In this document: piece by piece, positions 34,235-46,114 of the stretch
Numbering within the stretch: position 1 is the first letter of the stretch
Layout of the letters: each line of letters opens with the position of its first letter
NCBI GenBank assembly: GCA_958496175.1
Contig: OY292277.1
Location: forward strand, 52,711,050-52,775,049
Direction: 5' to 3'
Length of the DNA: 64,000 bases
Source of the DNA: Sisyra terminalis
Taxonomy: Eukaryota; Arthropoda; Insecta; Neuroptera; Sisyridae
Translations under genes and position numbers: made by a program
The notes under the pieces: model-generated
The model's database searches: none
The model's input: only the letters and a program-made list of their open reading frames with translations
What the model was told of the DNA's origin: nothing

Positions 34235-36930
34235 GTAATCTTACCACAAATATTTGTTTTTGGTTTTATAGAATAAAAGTTATTTCAAATACATTTTACT
34301 CCATTTATTGGAAAAGAAGATCTCTTAACTCATGAGATTTATTTTTTCTTGCTCAGTTTTTGTCATTCATTTCCGTACATCAAAGAAAATATTGATTTTT
34401 TTGAAGAAAAGCACTAATGGCATTTCCTTTTTGAACGTTAAACGTTAAACGACGTCTCCTTAACTAAGATTAAGAGTAACTCAAAACGCCACTTAGTAAT
34501 ATTAATGGGAACATTTATTCTCACAACTTGTACTAAAACAAAGCTCGAGCTTCATACTAATAAGAGCTTTTCCACGCGTAGATTGCCATCATAATATTCC
34601 TTGTATAAAATCAACAAAGTTGTAGTCATTTTCTTTCATAAGTTGACCAAATTTATATTTTAATGACTAGTGATATTGTTCTAAATAATTTTTTGATTTT
34701 CAGTACAAATCTTAAACTATAAAGATCTTAAAAATCAGCCAAAGTGCTAAAAGAATAACTATTCTGTGAATAGTTTTTTCTACAGTCCTTGCAATTTGAT
34801 TTGTTCTTGTAGTTTTCCCAAACCTCATTTCCGAACGAAAATATATAATTTCATGGAAGAATTGGTAAAAAACCTTCCTTATCTTTCAAAAGATCCACTC
34901 CAATCAATTCATCTTCTTGGAAAATCAAGAAAAGCGAAAGCATTTTTTACGACGCAAATATATAAATTCTGTTTCAATAATTTATCCTCGCGATTCAATC
35001 CCTCCCTGGAGAGCACCTAAACGACAAAATTACTGCCAATAGCTCATTGCTTTGATCAGATAACGGAATTAAGCACCCCTAATAACTCAAACCACCATTT
35101 TCGATTTTCCTCGTTTATTTATCCGAAAAACTTTGCTTATATATTTCCACCAAAAACCAAACCAATATCACATCATTATTTCATTGAATACGACGAACGG
35201 TGGAAAGCAAAAAGAGTTCAAAGCAAACTTTTAACTAAATGCGAGAAAATACAAAAAAAATTATGGTCCATTTTTTTCCCCTGTGGTGATATTTGTATGC
35301 CATTTTCGATAACGTTATGACCACGTTTTTATTACGAAAAATCGGTGAGATAAATTTTATTTTTGGTTCAACACTCGAATAATAGAATGGTCGTAAAAAA
35401 TATTTTCACGTTTACGTTGTCTGTCTATAAAATCGATTGTACAATGTAACAAGTTGCATTGTGTTGTTTGGAAGTTTAATTGTTTAATTATTGAGATTAA
35501 TTAATGAAGAATTGTTCCATTGAAACTAAAATGGACGAAATATTGTCAAAGGATATTTAAACAAGTTTTAATTGGTTTAAATGTAATAAAACGTAACAAT
35601 TTTAGTCCGTCAATCAAGAAAACGGTAAACTTGAACTTTTCGGCTAACTTAGGGCAGTTAAACCGTTTTATAATCGTAAAGATTGTCCTTCTAATTAAAA
35701 TAAAACATAAGGAAAGGAAATTAAATCTGGTTGAAAGGGTGCGTTTTATTCTAAAGGAAATAAAACTAAAATTGCTACTTTTAAAATCATCCAAAAGATC
35801 TTTAAGATTATCAAATATCCGGTAGTACAGAACAAGGAAACTGATTTTCTTTTTATTATATTTCTTTAAAATAAAACCTAACAATATAATCAAAATTTGA
35901 GAATGGTAAATTATCAAAAGAATTCATTATTGTAAATAAAAAATAACTATTAAAGATATTTTATGATATGAGTACGATTTGTTAACTCGTAAAAGATTAA
36001 TATTTATATTGATAAAATATTTTAAGAATCTATAGTTTATACTGCAATTCTATATCTAATTATACGATCTTCAAATTGCAAAAGTTCTAAATCGATAATT
36101 TTCATGTTTCTAACTCATATTAACGAGGATGCCTTAAATTATTATGAGTCAGGATTTCTCAGGCGGGCCACTAAAAATCAACTATTCGATTTTAATGTAT
36201 CTATGAGCATATTTTGGTAGCTTTATAGGTTGAAAGTAATACCCTAAAACGATTTTTGAAAATTTTAATTTTTCAAAAATCTATGAGTGAGTAAAAATTT
36301 CGAGTACTTTTTTTTTAAATTATAAAATATCAGTAAATAATTACTGGATTTTAATGAAACGCGGTTTGTGTGCTAAGGAATAGCAGAGGAATAGAAATAA
36401 AATAGTTAACGTAAAAAAAAATTGTTTATAATTAGGTAATTAGTTTTATAATAAACAAATGACAATTTAACTATAGGTGATATAACTATAGGTGATTTAA
36501 CTTAGGCCATATAGGTGAAAAAGGTGAAAAGCTAAAAATGAACTTTCGACGTGAACTTACGTTACTGGATAGAATTTGAAATTTGGCGGAATTTTCGGAA
36601 ATCCTTTCAGAAGTGCCGTTGATAAATGCATCAATTTTCTTTATTCCTTAATAACCGATGTTTTTTTAAAAAACCTTCATTTAATTTGCGACGAACCTAT
36701 TGCAATAGTTAACTCAAAAAGGCGTTATTTTTTTTAATCAGTTTTTTTTACTCCGAAACTCTAAGGAAGCTTTATTGAACTTTCACGTGATAATTAATCA
36801 GTTAAATGACATTTATTGCTTACCAAATAATTATATAATTTAACACTTATTAAATTAAATACCTCAACAATATATTTAATTTTACAGTCGCAAATTTCGT
36901 AGAGAAAAAAAAATTCAAAATTGCATTTTC
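34235..36930. other. No gene seen between Penelope-like fragments
   Basis: Two overlapping opposite-strand open frames at 35520-35917 have low-complexity lysine/leucine/isoleucine composition and no family features. I found no reverse-transcriptase motif here. Confidence 0.4.
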
Positions 36931-36994
36931 AACAAACAACAATATGATGAAAAATCTTAAACCATTGGAGAACAACCAAATAACAACGAGAAAC

Positions 36995-37127
36995 AAAATC
37001 GGAATATATAAAATTAAATGTGGTTCCTGTGAAAAATTCTAAATTAGCCAAACTAATAGATCTTTCGGAACAAGATATAAAAAACAAACAGATATACATA
37101 AGATACAAGAATGTCATTGGTTAAAAT
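36995..37127 (+). pseudogene. Penelope-like element GIY-YIG endonuclease fragment
   Basis: Plus-strand translation reads GIYKIKCGSCEKF, a stop, then ISQTNRSFGTRYK. This is the start of the Penelope-type GIY-YIG domain: GIY, the C..C pair found in these elements, then the YIG position (now stop-I-S), followed by QT.RSF..R. The in-frame stop and loss of the YIG tyrosine show it is dead. Only this short piece of the element remains on this strand. Confidence 0.8.
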
Positions 37128-37579
37128 CTATAAAGTTTAAATAAAAAATTCACTGATTGGTCGAATTAAAGATTGAGCTTTGTACGGTGTGTTATGATTG
37201 GCTCATGCATCCTGCGCCATTCAAGTAACTACAGTGCCTTGATTTGTATAAAGTAGACTTAGTATTTCTCGTTTAAAGTGACTTTTGAGTACAGAACATT
37301 TGGAACGATATTTCTCTCGATTTATAATTCATATATCGCAAAGAAAATGATTGTTATTGAAATAATTTTTCTTTGTAACACTTAATAATAATCCGGAATT
37401 AATATTTTTCAATTTAAAATTTACTTTTGTGGATGAAATTCGTTGATTTTGTAAGGGTTATTTTTCTTCGCACAATTAAGACTTTCGGTCTTAATAAAGA
37501 TCCGTAAACTGAGAAACATAAAAAAAATTTTCTTATCTTATTTTGGCAACTTATTTTCTTATTCTAATTTTGATGATTA

Positions 37580-37800
37580 TCGTGATCAATGATCATTGGT
37601 CTTATTGTTTTTAAAGCGAAATTTTGACTTACGATTTGAAGTCTTCGAATGAAGTCCAATAATTCTCTTTCACTGTTCGCATTTATGATTGTATCGTCTA
37701 CGAATCGAAAGTAGGAAAATTATTTTCCACCAATTTTAATTCCACTTTTTTATTCCTCCAAAGTGAGTTCCAGTATAATCTCTCCTACAACAACTTCAAA
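37580..37800 (-). pseudogene. Penelope-like reverse transcriptase fragment
   Basis: Minus-strand translation gives VVVGEIILE..LEE, then FRFVDDTIINANSERELLDF. This fits the Penelope-like RT order (a S-P-..A-.I-..E box, a short spacer, then F-R-[YF]-V-D-D-T). Stops interrupt it and only the catalytic centre survives. It lies head-to-head with the GIY-YIG fragment on the other strand, so at least two broken copies or a rearrangement are present. Confidence 0.7.
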
Positions 37801-37869
37801 TTTTACAAAACACCTTTATGACGAAAATCATCAATGCTTAAATTTCGAATCAAATTTTAGGCCTCTACA

Positions 37870-38110
37870 TATTAGCAAGAAAGGATCACATATGATCACC
37901 CTAGAAGAATATGAAACCCCAAACTAGATCCAAATAATATCCTTAATGACAAATTATATAAAATAAACAACCTATATGAAATTTGTTTATAACTGACAAA
38001 ATAATCATTACCTGATGATGACAGCCAAAAACTGTTGAAATTGTCGCAATAAAGAAGAAATTAAGTCGTAGGACATAAATTATAATTCATTAAATTAAAT
38101 TATCAAATAA
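37870..38110 (+). mobile_element. Penelope-associated terminal repeat (family D), copy 2
   Basis: Plus-strand partner of the inverted copy at 34000-34230. The core CCTGATGATGACAG, loop, CTGTT, GAAA, then TTGTCGCAATAAAG lies at 38010-38053. The CTGATGA and GAAA boxes around a CAG/CTG stem resemble a hammerhead core, followed by GTC. Confidence 0.6.
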
Positions 38111-38114
38111 TTAA

Positions 38115-40810
38115 TAATTAAAACTATTAAAAAACATCAATTTCCATGTGCGATATCTGTGTTCCTCTGTAAAACATATCTAGCCAAGATCAGAACCACG
38201 ACTGACAGGTATTTTCAACTTCAGAAGTAGATGGCGTATAAAGTATTCAAAGAAAGCTTTTTAAGCTTTAAAAAATATGTGTTTAAATCTTATTTTCATA
38301 CAACCGTTATATTTGACTATAATTTTTGTCTCTTTTTTTTTAAATGTTAACACAAACAAATTTGACTAATTCTTTCTATAAATAAACCACCCTGCGTGTC
38401 AAATCTCGATGTTTACATATTATAAAAATAAAACTAAAATAAAGACACACAAATAGATTGTTTTTTTGGAATTTTAATCTTTTTAAATGCATCAACTTAC
38501 AACCAAATGTGATTCGTTAGAAAAAAATATGTTGAAAAGCCTTCTTCAACCATATGGAATTGGAGTGATTTAGGTCAAGAAGTTATATAAATGTTCCATG
38601 CATTGAGCTTAGTGGAAAATGCAAAGTTAATAGGCGACTTGAATTATTTGCTGAAAGTATTTTAAGTATTTGCAACACAGAAAATGTAAAATTAACAAAC
38701 GGATCAATAAGTCATATTACTAAATGCATTTCCGTGCTAAACTCATTCGACTATGTCTGGTTTAATCTCAATTTATTGTAATAAATGTTTTGAATTATGA
38801 TTCAATAACTGTATCGATCTAATGTAAATATTGACGCATAAAATATGTGGGGATAAATTCTGAAATTTTTAATTAAATTTTCATTTTAACAATTGATCAA
38901 TTAAAATTTCCAGTTTATTAAAACCCAAAAGTAACTTCTATAAAAGGAAATTTTCAATAATTTTTCAACTTCTCACTATTTCATATGAGTCTCGTTTATA
39001 TTCTACACGAGTGTAAAAGTAGTCTGATGTGTTCGCGTTAAATTTAATAGTTGTTCTTCGCAATTTTTTTCTTGATTTAGTGAGAATTTAAAGTTAATTT
39101 TGTACACTTCACCACAAAAAAAAAAAAAACTTATATATAACTCTATAAAAGGAAGCGATGATTACAGAAATTCCGGTTCTTAATTAGAGTAAAGAATAAA
39201 TGAATGTTATATGAATAAATTTATTCAATGTTGCAGGCGGGAAATTCAAACTTGAAATATAATAACGTAATTGTCTATCGAATGTCACGTTTCCATAATA
39301 ATCGTAATAATCGTGCGATTGTAATGTAGAACCGTCCATTTACGGTAGGAATATTATTACGAGAGTGTAATGTTCTGGGATGATTAAGGCTTCTTTGGTC
39401 CGATGAAGACTGGGACTTGGTTATATTTAACCATCCTACATGTCATTCGTGTACGTTTTTATAATATTTTAATTTTTTTTATGATGTCAGTGGTTGTTTT
39501 TTTGCCTCTGATTTTCTATGGAAAGAATTTCTGGGTTGCAAGTTATGTTTGGTATGATTGCAAGATCATAAATTTTAATAAGTTTTCTCTAAAGCTTTGA
39601 GTACTGTAAATGGGATCAACTTACAACAATAGTGGTTATTCCTTGATTTTTTTTAATTCCTGATTCTTCTTAAAGCCATAAAAAATTATCCAAAAAAATT
39701 TGATGATAAAATTAGAATAATATTCCCTGAAATAAATTCCTATTGTTATACTTTTATATTCATTGTACACAAGACAAAATGTTCAGTCAAAAATATGCCA
39801 TTGGGGAGCCATCCCTTGACTACTATACCCCGATTCCCGTTCGTTGGCACTGGCAACATTTTGTTTGTCCCACTTGACCTGGATTCCGTCATTACAGCCA
39901 AATCCAATATTAAAAAAAGGACAAAATAAACAGAACGGAACAATTCCCGCGACTTCCAAATCCAGGAAAACCCACCATAATCTCGTTAAAGTCAAATAAA
40001 ATGCACCACTAAACCTGTTACGCCAACAACTATTCAAAAAATTCCCAAAACTCAGTGAAATTAGTTAAGTTTTTCGTCAACGCAAACTTTTCCAAAATCA
40101 CTCAATGCAAGTCTTGTTGAGCTAAATTCTCATCTAAATATTATGCGCTTTTTCCCGTGCAGCATTGCATCTTTAAACCGAGACAACCTAAAACGTGCAT
40201 TGCATAAAACGATTTTCACTCGAATGCATTTTCATTACGTGGAACGTTATGGAAAATGCGATTATAATCATATCATTGTTTCATGCATTTCGCATAGATA
40301 TACACATGCATTTCCACAAGGTGTTTATTATCCACACTGTCGTTCGCTCAACTGACATATGCAAGTTGCATTTTTTTTTTGCAAAATAAAAAGAGTTGAT
40401 ATTGAAAGAAAAACTTTGGTTTATCGTTAGATAAACGGGCCAAGGTGGCTGCCACGAAACTCATTCGAGTATTGAAAATTTATCTTGCGAGTGGAAAATT
40501 ATTTTTCCCATAGATTTACGTGCAAATGTGATATTGGAGCCGGTGGTTTTTTGAATGGAAATTGATGAGAGTTATTAAAATGAGAAATTGAATCATAGTC
40601 GTTTATTAATGATTTTGCCGTTAATTTATTCGATGCCAAAGTCATTTTCTCGTCTCATATTATCGATAGACATTTTTTATTCTCAGCTTCAATGTTTGAT
40701 TATAAAAAAAATGTAGGGAAAATATATTAGATAATATTCTTTATAACGCATATTTCCTGTAGCACTAGAAACATGTAACGTTTGGTCTTTTATCTTTGTA
40801 GTGCATTACT
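38115..40810. other. Intergenic, no gene seen
   Basis: AT-rich. A frame at 39943-39746 (minus) looks like a signal peptide but has no ATG. Around 39780-40340 base composition is more balanced and could be regulatory. Confidence 0.4.
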
Positions 40811-40816
40811 TTTAAT

Positions 40817-42077
40817 TACCCTGGGTCAAAAAATTCAACTATTTTTTTTTTTTTTGAATAGTATATCGAAATTATTTTTCAAGGTAACAAAAAAAAATAT
40901 GGGGAAGGTTTGAGTCCTTAATATTAATATTAAGAGGTCAATCATCTTTAATTTCGATTTTTATTAGTACTTTAATTTTTGCGTCAGTGCTGTCAAACTA
41001 TCAAGGTAAAAAAAATCATCTGCAAATATATATTCATATCTGCAAAAAATAAATCTACAAATTATATCAATGTTAAAGCTTGATTACTAGGAAACGGCGT
41101 GTCTAGCAAAAACTTTCAAAGACACGTTTTTTGTAGGAAATTATCTTTTCTGTAAATATATATACAGATGATTTTTTTTTCCTTGATACTTTGACAGCAT
41201 TGACGCAGCCCTTTATATTTATATTAAGAGGTCTATCATCTTAAATTTCGATTTTTTATTTGTGCTTTCATTTTGGCGTCAATGCTGTCAAACGATCATG
41301 GTAAAAAAAACCATTTGCACATATATTTATAGAAAATTAAATTCCCTTCAAAAAATATTTCTTTAAAAATTTTGGCTAGACACGCCGTTTCCGAATAATC
41401 AAGCTTCAGACATTGATATAATTTTTAGATTTATCTTCTTTATTTTGGAATTTTGTAACTAACGAACCAATAAATATATAAAAATGAACAATATAGATTC
41501 TTGAAGGAAATTTAATGTTCAACAAAAAAGGTCTCTTGACGTTTTTAAATAAGATCACTCTTTCAAAATTGGTTCAACAATGAAAAAAAAAATATTTAAT
41601 TTTTCCTTCAACTTTAATTGTGAATAACTTTTGAAAAAGTGATTTTATGTAAAAATGTTTAGAGACCTTTTTTGTAGAGCATTAAATTTACTTTGAGAAT
41701 CTATATTGATCATATCTTTATATTTCTTCTTTCGTTAGTTACAAAATTCCAAAATAAAGAAGATAAATCTAAAAATTGTATCAATGTTTAAGCTTGATTA
41801 TTCGGAAATGGCGTGTCTGGTAAAAATTTTCAAAGACACATTTTTTGTAGGGAATTAAATTTTCTATAAATATATATGCAGATGATTTTTTTGCCTTGAT
41901 AGTTTGACAGCATTGACGCAAAAATTGAAGTACTAATAAAAAATCGAAATTAAAGATGATAGACCTCTTAATATTAATATTAATGGCTCAAACCTTTCCG
42001 ATATTTTTTTTTGTCACCTTGAATAATATTTTCCATATATTTTAAAAAAAAATCGTCGATTTTTTTGGCCCAGTTTA
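40817..42077. mobile_element. Palindromic hAT-like element, subfamily 1, compound copy
   Basis: Termini TACCCTGGGTCAAAAAATTC and the complement of TAAACTGGGCCAAAAAAATC. Exact 8-bp flanks CTTTTAAT lie at 40809-40816 and 42078-42085. Internally it has four arm segments (left, partial right, left, right): the block with AGAGGTC and CAATGCTGTCAAAC recurs near 40930-41000 and 41225-41295, and the complementary block near 41190 and 41915. A second palindrome has therefore been added or duplicated inside a standard copy. Confidence 0.85.
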
Positions 42078-42089
42078 CTTTTAATGATT

Positions 42090-44160
42090 AAAATTTAAGC
42101 CTTTTATGAGAAAAAATTAAACCCAAAGTCTCAGAATCTTAAAAATTTCAAACGAAACTTTTGGTTGAGACTTTCCATAGAAAATTAAAGATATGATAGC
42201 TTACAAAAGAAGGCTGCATAGAACATAGCAATTCTCCTATTATCTGCATGGAAAAACTGCAGTCAACAAAGCGAAAGCTCTTCTAAAAACCAATACAATA
42301 CCTCTTTTTCTACTTACTCAAATAAACGCAAAATTTCTCAAACCACGGAGGTCACGAAGAGAAACCATATTCTCAATAAAAAAATCCAAGTCATAGTCCC
42401 AAACTCTGATAGCTACTAGGAAGAAAATTGCAACTATCCCTGACTGGTAAATTTGTGCTTTAAAAAGCACCCTCGTTTGAATTTACGAATATATCATTTA
42501 ACTATGGGGAACCACTAGAAATTCAATTATCGAGATAATACAGAGGATCCAGTCCAAGATATTACGCCTAATAGTAAATGCACTATATATCATTGACCGC
42601 AACCTATACAAAGCCATAGAAATCTCTATGGCGAGGGAAAATATAATCTCAAGCATAGCCATGAGCCATGTTCTTGAAAAAAGCAAGGAAACTAAAATTT
42701 GACTTATTTTTCCAAAAAAAAATCTTTTAAATCCTTTTAAAAGAACAGTGGCAGTAATTTGAAGGTCCTTCTTTTAAATTAAGTTATTTATTTATTTCAA
42801 AATTTTCATTAAATTAACCATTATATTGTAACAACAATTTTAATGATCACAAATCACTTTCCAACAAAAACTAATTTAAAATTCTTTACCTCAAACTCAT
42901 CTCCACATAGAAACATACAACAAAAGTGAGTTAATATTATGTTTTAAATTTCTCCTAATTAAACCAACATTTTCTTTGAAAACAACACATTAAAAAAGCA
43001 AACAATACAACTCAATTAGAAAATTAGAAAATGGCCAAGAAAATGATAAATCGTTTCTAACATAATATGTGGTTTGAATGTTTAAATTTCGAACACCTAT
43101 AATTGTGATTGGATTTCATTATTTCTCGATTAAATCACATCATCGTAAATGGACAAATCGAGTGAGTAAATCGCAGCAAGAGACAGTCAACAGGTGGTCG
43201 CATCAATAATTGTAGACATTGCGTCTAACATTAATCTTTGGTTCAAGTGGTTTCAATTAATTAGTTCAGTTCAAATTGAGTGCCGCCACCCGCGGAAAAT
43301 GTTGCGATTTTTCACTGGCAAGTTGTGCACGTGTTGTTTGGAGACCACTGTCATTTTTTCTTCGAGATAAATTAGAATATTTGCGTTTTCTATGTTATAA
43401 TAAAACGTTCATTTCATGCGTTACGATTCGACTAAACGAGTGTGAAAATTGAAAAAAATTGTAGTTGTTAACTTGATGGCGTTTATTTAAAGATTAATGA
43501 TTATATGAAAAAAAATTCGTAACATTTATTTTGCATGAAAAAAAATGTTTTCTTTATCATCCCGAATTCTTTATTGCTAAAAGAATAAACCTAGTTACCG
43601 ATTTTAAGAGTAAGAAATAACGGTGTTGCAGTTGAAGGAAATTGTATGAGTTGAGTAGAGTAGCTTTTTTTATTGAGCTTTTCATTTTTGGAATCTTCTC
43701 AACTTTTATGATCGTTTCAGGTTGGATCGTAAAAAATTTGGTGAGACTTGTAAGTAGTTGGGTGTTAATCTTTTATTGGAGATTCTAATAAGTTATTAGA
43801 AATGAAATGAGTAGTAAACTATCGTGGTTTTAGTGCTGGGATCATAAAATTTCATGTTTTTGATACTATCTTGTAGAAAAATCAATAATATGCACCGAAT
43901 TATTTTCAAATTTAATATTTAAATATTAGTAGGAAATAGTTACGAACAAAGGTTTGGGAAAAAAGTAGCTGGTTTTATGGTGGTCATTATGTAAACTTGG
44001 ATTTACGCTTATTCCGTTTTTAATGATTTTTTTTTAAATGTAATCAAATTCAAATGCTTTGAAATGATTATAAATTAAGGGATGATTTGTGAATAATGCA
44101 TTGATTTATATCCCAGAATAATGAATGAATGAATGAAAAATATATACCAACAGATTTCAA
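42090..44160. other. Intergenic, no gene seen
   Basis: AT-rich. The stretch 43130-43440 is less AT-rich, with CCGCCACCCGCGG near 43283 and CACGTG near 43328, and may be an enhancer or promoter. No open frame supports a gene. Confidence 0.4.
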
Positions 44161-44169
44161 ATTCTTGAC

Positions 44170-46110
44170 AAATGAGTTTGTAGCCAAAAAAAATCTTGGA
44201 CTAACCATTGATGATTATTCAAATGATTTATCTAATTTAAAGGATATTTTTTTAAAGATATAAACTGAAAAATTTGGTCCACCTAAAAATGTTCTAAATT
44301 TTCCGAAAACGACTCACAAATTAGGGGTGAAATCGACCACGAAAATGGTAAAAAACATCTCAAACTCAAGTGCTCAAAAATTATATTAAATAAGCGAGGA
44401 TTTGTAATTCACGCCCGGAATTATTTTCCTTGGACTATGACAAACTAAAAACTAGCAAAGAAAATTTTTAAGCCAAAAAAAAAATGTGCACTTTTTTTCG
44501 TCGTAATTTTTTCCTAAGATAACACACAAATAAGGGACAAAATTGAGCTTCGAAGTTCCAGGAATTACCCCAATTTCAAGTGCTTAGAAATGATATTAAA
44601 TTGGGGTTCATTTCCAAACCATGCACCAATTTATGTTCGTGGTAATGTTCCAAATGCAAATTTAACCATAGATTTTGAATTCAAAATGAAAAAAAAATTC
44701 GTCAAATAAATCAGATTAACCATCGTTGATTTTTCACGAAAATCGTTAAATTTTCGATTTGATTTTTAAGCATACCAGTTGAAAGTATACGTGCATCTGT
44801 ACTTGCTGTGCAAATTTTTCCGAAAACCAACTACGTTTAAGGGATGAAATTGACCGTCAAAGTGGCAAAAGAAATCATTGAAAACCATCCAAACTTCCAT
44901 CGTATATAACATCGTTAAATAAGAGATGATTTTCGAACCAAAGGCAGTTTCGGGTTGATAACAATGTGTTAATAACGATGATATAACAATCTACTTCAAT
45001 TTTGATACAAAAAACTTTTTGATCAAAAAACCGTGGGTTAACCATCGTTGTTTTTTCACGAAAATCGTCAAATTTTAGATTTGGTTTTTGTTATTGCCAA
45101 TCGCAAGTATAAGCCCACCCTAGGGTGATTTTTTTTTTGATCCCATCGTGAAATTTTGTTGGAAATACCAAAAAAACAAATTCCCTGAAAGTTTGAGCCC
45201 TTAATATTAATTTTAAGTCCTCGACCAAGACGTGTAGAGATTTCCCATTGAAAATACACGGAAACTCTGATTTTTATTTTTAAATTTCTATATCTCAGCG
45301 GCATTTCATGGGATCGCTTTTACCGAAGATGATTATGACTCAGAATTAAACGCTCTACAAAAGTGCCCATTGCGACAAAGTCGTAACTCACACCGGTGAG
45401 GTGGTACGGGCCACTGAACCTGATTTTTCCATAAAATTCAAGGCTTAATATCTCGTTTAATATTGATCTTCGCGATTTGGTCTACAAAAACTTTTTTGTA
45501 GGGAATCAAATTCTCTACAAGTTTTTTATTTATATTTTTTCCCTAGCTCTTGTTATTTACGAGATAAATGCAAAAAAAACGCGAATTTTATGGAAAAATC
45601 AGGTTCAGTGGCCCGTACTACCTCACCGGTGTGAGTTACGACTTTGTCGCAATAGGCACTTTTGTAGAGCGTTTAATTCTGAGAAAAAACCATCTTCGGC
45701 AAAAGCGATCCCATGAAATGCCGCTGAGATATAGAAATTTAAAAATAAAAAATCAGAGTTTCCGTGTATTTTCAATGGGAAATCTTTACTCGTCTTGGTC
45801 GAGGACTTAAAATTAATATTAAGGGCTCAAACTTTCAGAGATTTTTTTTTTGGTATTTCAAACAAAATTTCACGATGGGACCAAAAAAAGTCCAAAAAAA
45901 ATCACCCTAGTCCACCCGTATAGGCTCAGCAAATTTTTCCCGAAATAAATCACATATAAGGGAGGAAATCGACCGTCAGAATACTAGAATTCTAGAATCT
46001 TATTCTTCAAAATTCTTTTCAACATCCCTTAGGTAAAGGATGAAGTTGACACCCAAATTAGCAGAAATCTCTCCAAATTCAAGGGCTTGCCAATGTAATT
46101 AATTAAAGAA
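44170..46110. repeat. Old degenerate tandem repeat, ~210-320 bp units
   Basis: A theme of TTTTCCGAAA-like, then AAGGGATGAAATTGACCG-like, then ACCATCGTTGATTTTTCACG recurs near 44296, 44508, 44815 and 45933. The last spacing becomes about 320 bases once the 789-bp palindrome at 45121-45909 is removed. Copies are strongly diverged, so the array is ancient and predates the palindrome. Confidence 0.55.
45121..45909. mobile_element. Palindromic hAT-like element, subfamily 2
   Basis: Begins TAGGGTGATTTTT and ends with its complement AAATCACCCTA. Arms of about 315 bases are almost identical and surround a 160-base loop (about 45436-45593). The flanks GCCCACCC (45113-45120) and GTCCACCC (45910-45917) are an 8-bp target duplication with one change. 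The neighbouring satellite copy at 44780 shows the uninterrupted site. Open frames on both strands inside are mirror images and not genes. Confidence 0.9.
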
Positions 46111-46114
46111 TTAT

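Noticed and set aside
35520..35917. Overlapping open frames of 101 and 123 codons on opposite strands
   Set aside because: Low-complexity K/L/I-rich composition from AT-rich DNA, non-ATG or weak starts, and no family motif.
39746..40037. Minus-strand frame with a signal-peptide-like start
   Set aside because: The frame begins at TTG, no ATG or upstream coding exon fits, and no family feature follows the hydrophobic stretch.
45068..45810. Open frames of about 80 codons on both strands
   Set aside because: They lie in the arms of a palindromic element and are mirror images of each other, so they reflect the inverted repeat and not genes.
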